A stretch of DNA of 32,773 nt, taken from Levilactobacillus lanxiensis (GTDB taxonomy: Bacteria; Bacillota; Bacilli; Lactobacillales; Lactobacillaceae). Made by a program: the position numbers and the translations under genes. The notes below the pieces were generated by a model, which was not told where the DNA came from, searched no databases, and saw nothing but the letters and a program-made list of their open reading frames with translations. Shown one piece after another: positions 16,557 through 24,081 of this stretch. The stretch lies in contig NZ_BOLN01000013.1 in the NCBI RefSeq assembly GCF_016861655.1, forward strand, positions 1-32,773. The letters run 5' to 3'. Position 1 is the stretch's first letter; each line of letters opens with the position of its first letter.

Positions 16557-17492
16557 TTAACTTCTAGACCGTCGTTCGTGCCACTTTTCCATGATGCTGG
16601 GCCGCCAAAGCCAGAAATAACCGAAGGCGACCGAGACCAGGAAGGCAATCACGGCGGAAGTCCCGTCGGCTGCGTTCCAAGCATTTAGGAAGGTCACGTA
16701 CACGACGAACACAATGTATACTGGCACTTTCAACCCCGGGAAGAGTAGGTACTCGCCGTTGTGTTCCAGTGACAGTCGTGGATACAGGTAGGCGCCCCAG
16801 ACGAACAAAATCAGGGCTGCGACCAGTGAGATACCGGCCCACAACCACGAAAATTGTGTGCCGTTGAGACCCATACCCGCTTTGCCGAAAATACTTTCGA
16901 CAATATTCATGACGCCCGTTAACGATAATGAAAAACCAATCACGGTAATCGCCAAGGCACCCGTTTGCCCAATGATCAACGCGGCAAACCAGCAAATGGC
17001 GAAGAACCCAATGGAGCCGGCCAAGCCGGACGCCCACGAGGTCAGTAGCCCCGGCCAGGCTAAATGAAATCCCACGCTTGCCGGGAGACTGACCCAAAAA
17101 ATACCACACTGAAAAGCTATCGTCAAGGCAGCCACGACAATTGCAGCCCCTAAGCCCATCCCCAGCTTGGTCCAATAGACCCGTCGCCGGGTAAAACCAC
17201 TGCTGAATAAGAATTGGTTAAAATTGTCCTTCAGGTCGGTATTCATGAGAACAAACCCTAACATCCAGAAGGCAAAGTAGAGCCAAAAAGAATAAGCGGA
17301 AAATTCATTGGTATCGTAGATCTGCCACTGGTTGATCTTGTTGCTGACCAATTCGTGCACGTTGTTCTCATTACTCAAAGTATGCAACACGACGACCACG
17401 TTGGATAAGGCCACCAGTAAGGATAGCCCGCCAATGAGCCCAAATAGCCGCCGGTGACGCCGCCAGATTAACTTATTTAATTGTTTTTGCAA
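16557..17492 (-). CDS. ABC transporter permease (YtrC/D-like)
   Basis: 311 residues with about seven TM helices. The first (17-38) is followed by a polar extracellular-type loop (40-67) and then by hydrophobic helices to the C-terminus, which is basic (MEKWHERRSRS). This is the usual pattern of ABC-2 permeases paired with YtrA-type GntR regulators. The start is a TTG with a GGGGGCGGAG purine run just upstream. It is the last gene of a gntR-ATPase-permease operon, 12 nt after the ATPase stop. The substrate is unknown; related Bacillus systems respond to cell-wall-active compounds. Confidence 0.82.
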   Translation of the reverse strand: MQKQLNKLIWRRHRRLFGLIGGLSLLVALSNVVVVLHTLSNENNVHELVSNKINQWQIYDTNEFSAYSFWLYFAFWMLGFVLMNTDLKDNFNQFLFSSGFTRRRVYWTKLGMGLGAAIVVAALTIAFQCGIFWVSLPASVGFHLAWPGLLTSWASGLAGSIGFFAICWFAALIIGQTGALAITVIGFSLSLTGVMNIVESIFGKAGMGLNGTQFSWLWAGISLVAALILFVWGAYLYPRLSLEHNGEYLLFPGLKVPVYIVFVVYVTFLNAWNAADGTSAVIAFLVSVAFGYFWLWRPSIMEKWHERRSRS

Positions 17493-17504
17493 AGTCTCCG
17501 CCCC

Positions 17505-18398
17505 CTATTTCAGCAGTTGATAACCTGTATCGTGGGCCAAGTTTGCCCGGAACAGGTCTTCCAACGTCAACGGTAATTCTTCAAGCAACACGGGATCTAG
17601 GGCCCGCAATTGCTGGTCGATAGCGTCCGTGTAATCCGTGATGACCACAACCAATACCCGGCCGGAAACACGGATCAACTGGCTGTGATCCTTTAGAACT
17701 GCTGGAATCGTCTTGTCTCGCAGGACCAGCTGAATCTTCTTCGCCGATGCCCGGACGTCTTCCAGGTTGTAATCATGGGCCAGCTTGCTTTCCTTCAGCA
17801 GTAAGACCCGGTCGCTCAACCCATCTAATTCATTCAAATCGTGAGAAGAGATCAGAAAGCCCTTTTGTTGTTCAGCCACCTCGTCAATCACCATCGTCGC
17901 AATATTTTCGCGCACGATAACGTCAAGCCCATCAAAGGGTTCGTCCAAAATCAGGTAGGTCGCGTTAGAGGTCAGCGCAAGAATCACGTTGACTAGCGCC
18001 CGCATCCCCTTGGATAACCGCCGATATTGACTCCCCGCGTTTAGGTCAAACTGGTTCAGGAGCGCCGTGTACCGTTGCCGGTCAAATTCCGGATAGACGA
18101 TGCCGAAGAAGTCTGGTAATTCCTTTAAACTATAATTGCTTAAAAAATTGTATTGCGTATCCAGAAAGAAGACTTCCCGCTGCTTAACGGAGGTCTGGGC
18201 CAAGTTCTGATCATCCACCACTACTTCGCCGTGGTCCGGCACATAATGGTTCATCATCGTCCGAAACAGGGTGGTCTTCCCCACACCATTTCGACCAACG
18301 AGCCCAATGATTTCACCCGGCGCCCATTTGAAACTAATATCGTCGATAATGGTGCGCCCATTAATCTTTTTGCTTAACCCTTTCACTTCCAAGGTCAT
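17505..18398 (-). CDS. ABC transporter ATP-binding protein (YtrB-like)
   Basis: 297-residue nucleotide-binding subunit for the adjacent permease. Walker A is GRNGVGKTT (35-43), Walker B LILDEP (149-154), H-loop SSHD (184-187), and the signature is LSKGM (128-132) in place of LSGGQ, as is common in this subfamily. After residue 210 comes a C-terminal extension of about 85 residues. Its start overlaps the gntR stop by 4 nt and the permease follows 12 nt after its stop, so the three genes form one transcript under the palindromic operator at 18804. Confidence 0.9.
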   Translation of the reverse strand: MTLEVKGLSKKINGRTIIDDISFKWAPGEIIGLVGRNGVGKTTLFRTMMNHYVPDHGEVVVDDQNLAQTSVKQREVFFLDTQYNFLSNYSLKELPDFFGIVYPEFDRQRYTALLNQFDLNAGSQYRRLSKGMRALVNVILALTSNATYLILDEPFDGLDVIVRENIATMVIDEVAEQQKGFLISSHDLNELDGLSDRVLLLKESKLAHDYNLEDVRASAKKIQLVLRDKTIPAVLKDHSQLIRVSGRVLVVVITDYTDAIDQQLRALDPVLLEELPLTLEDLFRANLAHDTGYQLLK

Positions 18399-18766
18399 TG
18401 TTCTGCCCCCTCATATGCCGCCTTGATCCAACTCACAACCTCATCGAGTGGGACCCCTAAATACCGAATTTCTGTGAGTAATGTCATTAATTGCTTCTTA
18501 CTTGCCACGACCTGCGCCGAATCGCCGGCCGCCGTCGTGGTCTCGCGGACGTACGTGCCCTTGCCGTGAACGGTGGTGATGACCTGCTGACTTTCCAACT
18601 GCTTATACGCCTTGCTGACCGTATTCGGGTTCAGCTGTTCCTGCCGCGCCATGTCCCGTACGGATGGTAAGCGGTCGCCCGGTTGCAAAATGCCTTGGAC
18701 AATCTGCTGTTTTACCCGGAGAACTAGCTGTTCGTAGTAGGGTAGGCTTGAATCGTTTGTTTGCAT
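18395..18766 (-). CDS. GntR-family regulator (YtrA subfamily)
   Basis: 123 residues: an N-terminal winged HTH (about 10-75, with GDRLPSVRDMARQEQLNPNT and VITTVHGKGTYV as the GntR wing) and a short 40-residue helical C-terminus, the mark of the YtrA subfamily. Such proteins repress their own operon of ABC-transporter genes. ATG has GGGGTGAG 6 nt ahead. It is first in the operon with the ATPase and permease. A perfect 8-bp inverted repeat over the promoter -10, about 40 nt upstream of the start, is the likely self-operator. Confidence 0.9.
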   Translation of the reverse strand: MQTNDSSLPYYEQLVLRVKQQIVQGILQPGDRLPSVRDMARQEQLNPNTVSKAYKQLESQQVITTVHGKGTYVRETTTAAGDSAQVVASKKQLMTLLTEIRYLGVPLDEVVSWIKAAYEGAEQ

Positions 18767-18803
18767 GTTTCTCTCACCCCTTGGTGTGTGCCACGTGTCC
18801 TGT

Positions 18804-18838
18804 GTGTACTATTATACCTAGTACACTCGATTTGGCAA
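18804..18838 (-). promoter_or_regulatory. Promoter with palindromic GntR/YtrA operator
   Basis: Minus strand -35 TTGCCA (18833-18838), 16-bp spacer, -10 TATAAT (18811-18816). The -10 is enclosed by GTGTACTA and TAGTACAC (18804-18826), perfect 8-bp arms with 7 bp between. Binding there would block RNA polymerase directly. Confidence 0.85.
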
Positions 18839-18865
18839 GTCCTTTTTTCTTTACGCCTTGCTTTT

Positions 18866-19061
18866 CGTTTCGCCTGCGGTAGCCAAGCACTTCCTGCCTG
18901 TGGGGACCGCCCGGAGCCTGAGAAACGGTCTCCGAGCTCGACTTTCAGCCACCAAAGATCAGTGTCTGAAAGCTCGTCCCGTGCTGTAAGCCGAAGAACC
19001 ATCGGCTAACACCACCGACACAGGCGTCGTACTTGGCAACCTCCGGCTTCACTGACACTGG
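18866..19061 (+). repeat. Structured intergenic repeat R5 (divergent subtype 1)
   Basis: Closing helix GGT-a-GCCAAG with CTTGGC-a-ACC; inner helix GCCTGTG/CACAGGC; P1 CGGAG/CTCCG; P2 CTTTCAG/CTGAAAG; P3 GTG-c-TGT ... ACA-c-CAC plus AGCCGA/TCGGCT. Nearly every arm differs in sequence from R1 yet remains paired. It points away from the gntR start and converges on R6. Confidence 0.88.
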
Positions 19062-19156
19062 CGCAAAGACAGGACTTGCCAAATCAGTGTAACGATCTCG
19101 CCGTTTTTGCTTGTGTCTCCGAGTTTACGTGACCACTGGGTACCACCCATACCAAT

Positions 19157-19186
19157 AAAAAAGGAGGCCTCCGTAGAAGTCTCCTT
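19157..19186 (-). terminator. Terminator downstream of the DUF975 gene and R6
   Basis: On the minus strand AAGGAG pairs with CTCCTT with a G-C pair inside, followed by six T. It would end a DUF975 transcript that carries repeat R6 in its 3' untranslated region. Confidence 0.7.
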
Positions 19187-19263
19187 GTCATTTATACAGT
19201 TTCAGCCAACGCCCTAACCACACCGCAGACCAGCTAAACCTGGCTGCTGCCCGTCACACTACC

Positions 19264-19446
19264 GTTAGCCGTGAGGACGGGCCAAATAGACTCAGCCGTG
19301 GGAATTCTCTTGGCGGCGCAAGCCGGCTAGAGAATTGGTATCTTTGAGACTCGCTCTTCGAGGCTCAAAGTAAGCCGGAAGACCGCCCTTTGGCTTCCGG
19401 CGTCCGCCCACAGCGTCACGGTCTATTTGGCTTGCCCGGTAAGGCG
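19264..19446 (-). repeat. Structured intergenic repeat R6 (subtype 2)
   Basis: Minus-strand copy. Outer helix GCCAAATAGAC with GTCTATTTGGC and flanking GGGC/GCCC; GCTGTGGG with CCCACGGC; P1 GCCGGAAG/CTTCCGGC; P2 CTTTGAG/CTCAAAG; P3 AATTCTCT/AGAGAATT. Edges GGCGCCTTACCGG and CTCACGGCTAAC are shared with R8. It starts 35 nt after the DUF975 stop, in sense. Confidence 0.9.
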
Positions 19447-19481
19447 CCACCAACGACCCGTATGACCAGCAACCAACTTAG

Positions 19482-20210
19482 CTAGTCCTCGGATTGAGAA
19501 TCGTCGGTAAATTGCGTAGCACCTGGTTGGTCCTGTTGGCGAACCACCAGCTGGTTGTAGAATTTGGCCCGGGCCATATCGTAGTATGGGTAGACGAACA
19601 GCCCGGCGATATTGAACGTGATGGAGACCAGCAAGAACCAGAGAATGTAGCTTAAGTCCATAATGAACAGAAAGGACTTGTTACCGTCCATCAGTCGACG
19701 TGATGCCGTAATCGCTTGGAGCGCCGACATTTGCTCGCCCCGGTCGTATGCGTCACGGTAAATGTAGAAGGCTTGGGAATACGCGTAGGCCTTGATGATG
19801 CCGGGGAATACCAGCAGTAACGCCCACAGGAAGGTGAAGATCCCGACTAAAATGCTGATGAAGATCCAGCCTAAGAAATATTGACCCTTGTCGAACAGCG
19901 CAAAACTGCGTTGAATCGGATTATCCAAGGTTGCTTTGCCCCGATCCAAATCGATCATGGTCAACCGGGCTCCCATCCGCAGCATGGCGGCAACGAAAAA
20001 GAATAAGCCCGCAAACGAGAAGAAACCATTGAGACCCATCCCGTTTCCTTCGTTGATACGCGCTACCCAGTTCATGTCACGGGCATACATGCTCCCGCCA
20101 ATCCACTGCAGTGCTAACCATAAAATTGATAATAGCAAATAGAATTTAAAGTTGGTGGTAACCTGTTGCTTGGCCCCCAGCTTAAAGTTTAACCGATCTT
20201 GTTTGTCCAT
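19482..20210 (-). CDS. DUF975 family membrane protein
   Basis: 242-residue integral membrane protein with about five TM helices. The region from about 125 to 200 matches DUF975: VFPGIIKAYAYSQAFYIYRD followed by ALQAITASRRLMDGNKSFLF and an aromatic helix pair. The C-terminus is polar and acidic (DDSQSED). The family is common in Firmicutes; its function is not known to me. The frame is open upstream to 20243, but ATG 20210 has GGGAGG at 7 nt. It appears monocistronic, with repeat R6 in its 3' region and R7 divergent upstream. Confidence 0.83.
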   Translation of the reverse strand: MDKQDRLNFKLGAKQQVTTNFKFYLLLSILWLALQWIGGSMYARDMNWVARINEGNGMGLNGFFSFAGLFFFVAAMLRMGARLTMIDLDRGKATLDNPIQRSFALFDKGQYFLGWIFISILVGIFTFLWALLLVFPGIIKAYAYSQAFYIYRDAYDRGEQMSALQAITASRRLMDGNKSFLFIMDLSYILWFLLVSITFNIAGLFVYPYYDMARAKFYNQLVVRQQDQPGATQFTDDSQSED

Positions 20211-20285
20211 GTTTTCTCCTCCCGACGAGTCGCCCCGTCTCAACCGTTGTCCAACAATTTGCTTACCAAATTAGTCGTGAAAATT

Positions 20286-20453
20286 CGTTCCCGCCGGCGG
20301 GCTCAAGTTACCCTGCTATGGGGCCGGTTCCAGCCCAACTTTGAGCCTGAAAAGCGGTCTCAAAGGTTGTCCCGTGGGCTAGGCTGAGAAAATCTCTCAG
20401 CCAAGGCCACCGACACAGCTGGGCAACTTGGCCCGCCTCTGGTCACTCACACT
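20286..20453 (+). repeat. Structured intergenic repeat R7 (subtype 1, P1 deletion)
   Basis: Closing helix GGCGGGC-t-CAAGTT with AACTTG-GCCCGCC; P2 CTTTGAG/CTCAAAG; P3 GGCTGAGA/TCTCAGCC. The 3' arm of P1 is missing: GGTTCCAGCC runs straight into ACTTTGAG. The copy is therefore about 20-25 nt shorter. The remaining 330 nt up to assT hold no gene; the promoter of assT is presumably there, but no box pair is convincing. Confidence 0.9.
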
Positions 20454-20784
20454 AACTTAGTGAGCAAAACGTTGACAGCTTGAATAGCCTTATCCGCCAT
20501 TCTGCCACTTGTCAGCCAACAGTCGCTCTCCATTAATCATTGTTCAACCGAAAAGTTTCCCTATTCAGTTAACGTTAAAGCTAATATTAGTATACAAGAT
20601 TTTTAGTTTAGGCAATAGGAAAACTCCCCACTAACCGAAATTTTCTGATTTCGGCTGCACATTAATTCACACATGGAATCTTTGTTACTATGGGTGCGGT
20701 TGTCTTTGACGCAATTAATTGCTAAAATAACAGGAGCAATTGTTCGTTATTAGCACGGAAAATAGGTAAGGAGTTTGGCATATT

Positions 20785-22500
20785 ATGAAGAAGTTTTGGA
20801 AAATCAGTTTGGGCGTTGTGCTCGCACTGATTGTCATCGGTGGCGCTGGGGCCTACCACGAACGACACAACGTTCGCAAGGTTCTGCTCGTTCACCAGCA
20901 CTACCACAAGAAAAATGTGCTATCGACCAACCAGATCAAGCTGAATCTGCGGCCCGCTATTTCGACGAAAAATACCACGGCGACCAACAAGATTACCGCC
21001 GGCTACCGGCAACAACTGGCGCAGTTAACGCCCGGGGTTGCCCACGCGAAGGTCATCGTCAATCCGTACGAGACGTCTCCCCTTTCCGGTCTGATTCTGG
21101 TTAAGACCCAGGCCGCCACGAAGGTGAAGCTCACCGTCCACGGGGATACGCCGAAGACCACGCTGACGAAATACCTACCCAAGTACCGCACCAATCATGC
21201 GATTGGGGTGCTCGGCCTCTACGCCAACCGGACCAACCGGGTGACGCTCACATTTACCAAGAAAAACGGCCAAAAGACCTACGCCACGTACACCATGCGG
21301 ACGGGCAAGGCGCCTAAGGAAATCGGCAAGAACACGCTGAAGACCAGCCATCCCAAGAAGATGGCGTTGGGTAAGGGCAATAACCGGCTGACGTTTGCCG
21401 TCTCCAGCCAGGGCATCACCTATGGCCTGGACGCGCAAGGCAAGATTCGGTGGTACAGCACCAACCTCATCTCCCACGTTTTCAAACGTCTGGCCAACAA
21501 CCACTTGTTGATTCTGACCAAGATTTCCGCGAGTGAGCATAAATATAACGCCCTGCGTGAAACCGACTTCTACGGCCGCGTTTACCGGCAATACAACTTC
21601 GAAGGCAAGTTCCCAACGCGTCAGGACCACAACAAGCTGGAAACCAACACCGTGATTCATCACGATGCTATCGAGCTGCCGAACCACAACCTGTTGCTGA
21701 CGGTCGACGACGGGAGTAGCAAGTACGTGGAAGACACCATGATTGAGATTGATTACAAGACGGCCAAAATCGTCAAGGTCATTGACCTCAAACGGATTCT
21801 TCCCAAATCGGCCTACACCCAGTACACTGGGACGAAACGCCCTGACGGCAAGATTGACTGGTTCCACCAAAATTCGATGGTCTACGATGCCAAGAAGGAT
21901 GAGCTCATCGTCTCCGGTCGAAACCAGGATATGATCTTTGCCATTAACTATAAGACGACGAATTTAAAGTGGATTTTGGCTTCCCCAGATAAGTTGCCGA
22001 AACATTATCAACAGTATCTCTTACAACCAACTACCCAAAACTACCGCTACAACGGTGGTCAGCATGCGGTCAACATCATTCCCCAACAGACCAAAGGTGA
22101 TACGATTGGCCTCGAATTCTACGACAACAACGTGCCCGTTACCCGCGGGAAGACCAAGCAATCCAAGAAGTGGTCGGCCGGTGAAATCGTTTCGATCAAC
22201 CAGCTGGAGCACACGGTCACCAAGACCTGGAGCTTTGGAAAAACGTTGGGTCAACGCAACTTCACCAACATTGTCGGCAGTAGTTACGCTGTCGGTCGCA
22301 ACAACACCTTGATTGGTTTTGGGTATGCCAGCAACGGGAAACGCAGCGAGTTCGTCGAGGTCAACCGCAAGACGAACCAAATCGTCTTCGACGTGAACCG
22401 TACCCATTTCAAACACGGCGACTGGAGCTACCGCGCGCAACGCATGGCGCTATATCCAGGTAGTGCATCCGTTGATTTGAATGAGATTACAACGAAATAA
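20785..22500 (+). CDS. Arylsulfotransferase (ASST)-like protein
   Basis: 571 residues with an N-terminal signal anchor (about 7-24), a beta-rich N-terminal domain (about 80-175) and a beta-propeller of the AssT type. In known AssT enzymes a His takes the sulfate from one phenol ester and passes it to another. Candidate residues are all present: His293 in HHDAIELPNHN, His361 in DWFHQNSMVYD, Arg379 in VSGRNQD and His427 in GGQHAVNI. It likely acts outside the membrane. ATG follows AAGGAG by 11 nt. It is monocistronic with a strong terminator. The donor is unknown. Confidence 0.85.
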   Translation: MKKFWKISLGVVLALIVIGGAGAYHERHNVRKVLLVHQHYHKKNVLSTNQIKLNLRPAISTKNTTATNKITAGYRQQLAQLTPGVAHAKVIVNPYETSPLSGLILVKTQAATKVKLTVHGDTPKTTLTKYLPKYRTNHAIGVLGLYANRTNRVTLTFTKKNGQKTYATYTMRTGKAPKEIGKNTLKTSHPKKMALGKGNNRLTFAVSSQGITYGLDAQGKIRWYSTNLISHVFKRLANNHLLILTKISASEHKYNALRETDFYGRVYRQYNFEGKFPTRQDHNKLETNTVIHHDAIELPNHNLLLTVDDGSSKYVEDTMIEIDYKTAKIVKVIDLKRILPKSAYTQYTGTKRPDGKIDWFHQNSMVYDAKKDELIVSGRNQDMIFAINYKTTNLKWILASPDKLPKHYQQYLLQPTTQNYRYNGGQHAVNIIPQQTKGDTIGLEFYDNNVPVTRGKTKQSKKWSAGEIVSINQLEHTVTKTWSFGKTLGQRNFTNIVGSSYAVGRNNTLIGFGYASNGKRSEFVEVNRKTNQIVFDVNRTHFKHGDWSYRAQRMALYPGSASVDLNEITTK

Positions 22501-22515
22501 CTAAAACTCACACTT

Positions 22516-22563
22516 AAAAATGCGTACCACCTGTCAATTCTTTGACGGTGGCACGCATTTTTT
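22516..22563. terminator. Terminator between arylsulfotransferase and small membrane gene
   Basis: TGCGT-a-CCACC-t-GTCAA pairs with TTGAC-GGTGG-c-ACGCA, with A5 before and T6 after. It is bidirectional and serves both convergent genes. Confidence 0.9.
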
Positions 22564-22608
22564 GTTGGGTCCTGACTGACAAGCCGGCAACAATCGCGCT
22601 AATGTTCG

Positions 22609-22827
22609 TTAATTACTACTACTGCTACTTTGTTCCGGCATGCCACTAGGCTTACCGGATGGCCGATTTTTCATGCCTTTCGGCGCATTTTTTAATTGGG
22701 TTGTTTGTGCGGACTTGGCTTGCTGTTGGCCCAGCATGTAGCCCATTCCGCCACCACCGGCAAAGAGAATAACTCCCGCTACCAATAGTGCTAACCAATG
22801 TTTAGGCCCTTGACGGACTGATTTCAT
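22609..22827 (-). CDS. Small single-span membrane protein with Ser-rich tail
   Basis: 72 residues: a basic N-terminus, one TM helix (about 10-31, Gly-rich GGGGMGYMLGQQQ at its end), then a basic, Pro/Gly/Met-rich tail closing with five Ser and Asn. Topology suggests a signal-anchored protein with an exported tail. I do not recognise the family. The ORF extends to GTG 22854, but AAGGATGAG stands 6 nt before the ATG at 22827. It is convergent with the arylsulfotransferase gene and shares its terminator. Confidence 0.65.
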   Translation of the reverse strand: MKSVRQGPKHWLALLVAGVILFAGGGGMGYMLGQQQAKSAQTTQLKNAPKGMKNRPSGKPSGMPEQSSSSSN

Positions 22828-22924
22828 CCCGTACTCATCCTTTCGATTAACCACTTGTTCGTCAACCTGTTTATAAGTATACGAAAGTTTCCTTAACCCT
22901 GGCTAAATTAATTCGGAAACGCCC

Positions 22925-22953
22925 TTGCAATTCACAGACTGGTTCGGTAAAAT
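22925..22953 (+). promoter_or_regulatory. Promoter of the nucleoside hydrolase gene
   Basis: -35 TTGCAA (22925-22930), 17-bp spacer, -10 TAAAAT (22948-22953). It supports the ATG at 23013; the start at 22962 would leave almost no leader. Confidence 0.75.
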
Positions 22954-23012
22954 ATGAACTATTGAAGAGCCATTCAATTATAATGTTCGTAATAAAAGGG
23001 AGCGATTTTGCC

Positions 23013-23954
23013 ATGCGTAATGTTTATTTCAATCATGACGGTAGTGTCGACGATTTAGTTTCTTTATTGTTACTGCTTCAAATGCCCGACGTTCATCTGA
23101 CTGGCGTGGGGGTTGTCGGCGCCGATTCCTACCTGGAACCCGCACTGGCAGCCAGTCGTAAAATCATCGACCGGTTTGGCCATGGTGTCCACCTAGACGT
23201 TGCGGCCTCGGATTCACGTGGCGTGCATCCCTTCCCGAAGGAGTGGCGGCTCGATGCCTTCAGCCTCGACGCGCTCCCTATTCTGAATGAAGCGGGAACC
23301 ATCACCACCCCAGTTGCGGCCAAGCCTGCTCACCTGGACCTGATTGACAAACTTAATCAGACTGACGGTCAAACCACCCTAGTCATGACCGGGCCTTTGA
23401 CCGATTTGGCCCGTGCCATCATCTTAGAACCTGGCATCACGGCCAAAATCGACAAGCTTTACTGGATGGGTGGGACCTTTGACGGTCGCGGCAACGTCGC
23501 CGAACCCGAACAAGACGGCACGACCGAGTGGAATGCCTTTTGGGATCCGGAAGCCGTTAAGACGGTTTGGGATAGTGACATCGCCATTCAAATGGTGGGC
23601 CTGGAAAGTACGCGCCAAGTGCCATTGACCCCCGCCATCCGTCAAAATTGGGCTTTACAACGGCAACACCCGGCCATTGATTTCATTGGCCAAGGTTACG
23701 CCTTAGTTCCTGCCCTCCAACACTTTGAAACGAACTCGACCTACTTCCTGTGGGATGTTCTGGCGACAGTAGCCAGCGAATCCCCAGCCATTGTCACGAC
23801 TAAGCAAGTCACCAGTGACGTCCTCACCACAGGCCCAGGCCGCGGCCGGACCTTTGAAACCCCAGAGGGCCGTCCAGTCACGTTGGTCACTACGGTGGAC
23901 CACGACGCCTTCTTCAAACGAATCGATGAACTAGCGATTTTAGCCGATAAATAA
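23013..23954 (+). CDS. Inosine-uridine preferring nucleoside hydrolase family protein
   Basis: 313 residues of the calcium-dependent nucleoside hydrolase fold, which splits ribonucleosides into base and ribose. The N-terminal metal motif reads NHDGSVDD (7-14) where the family usually has DxDPGxDD, so the first Asp is Asn. Other marks are TLVMTGPLTDLARAI (about 125-139), MGGTFDGRGN (about 154-163), an Asn/Asp-rich WNAFWDPEA and the C-terminal FLWDVLATV with the last metal Asp. ATG has GGGAG 10 nt ahead. Its own promoter and a terminator at 23963 separate it from the transporter gene that follows on the same strand. Confidence 0.85.
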   Translation: MRNVYFNHDGSVDDLVSLLLLLQMPDVHLTGVGVVGADSYLEPALAASRKIIDRFGHGVHLDVAASDSRGVHPFPKEWRLDAFSLDALPILNEAGTITTPVAAKPAHLDLIDKLNQTDGQTTLVMTGPLTDLARAIILEPGITAKIDKLYWMGGTFDGRGNVAEPEQDGTTEWNAFWDPEAVKTVWDSDIAIQMVGLESTRQVPLTPAIRQNWALQRQHPAIDFIGQGYALVPALQHFETNSTYFLWDVLATVASESPAIVTTKQVTSDVLTTGPGRGRTFETPEGRPVTLVTTVDHDAFFKRIDELAILADK

Positions 23955-23962
23955 GCTATACT

Positions 23963-23992
23963 AAGGGAGTGGTCAATGGACTACTCCTTTTT
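23963..23992 (+). terminator. Terminator of the nucleoside hydrolase gene
   Basis: GGGAGTGGTC pairs with GACTACTCC(T) with one G-U, loop AATG, followed by five T. Confidence 0.82.
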
Positions 23993-24081
23993 GTGCGGCA
24001 TTAATTTTAGCTGCGTCGACTCTCTACATAAGTCACGGTTGACCACACCTATTATGAAATTGTCTTTGAGGAGGAAAAAAT

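Noticed and set aside
18724..19009. ORFs on both strands across R5
   Set aside because: They run through the gntR promoter and repeat R5; no start signals.
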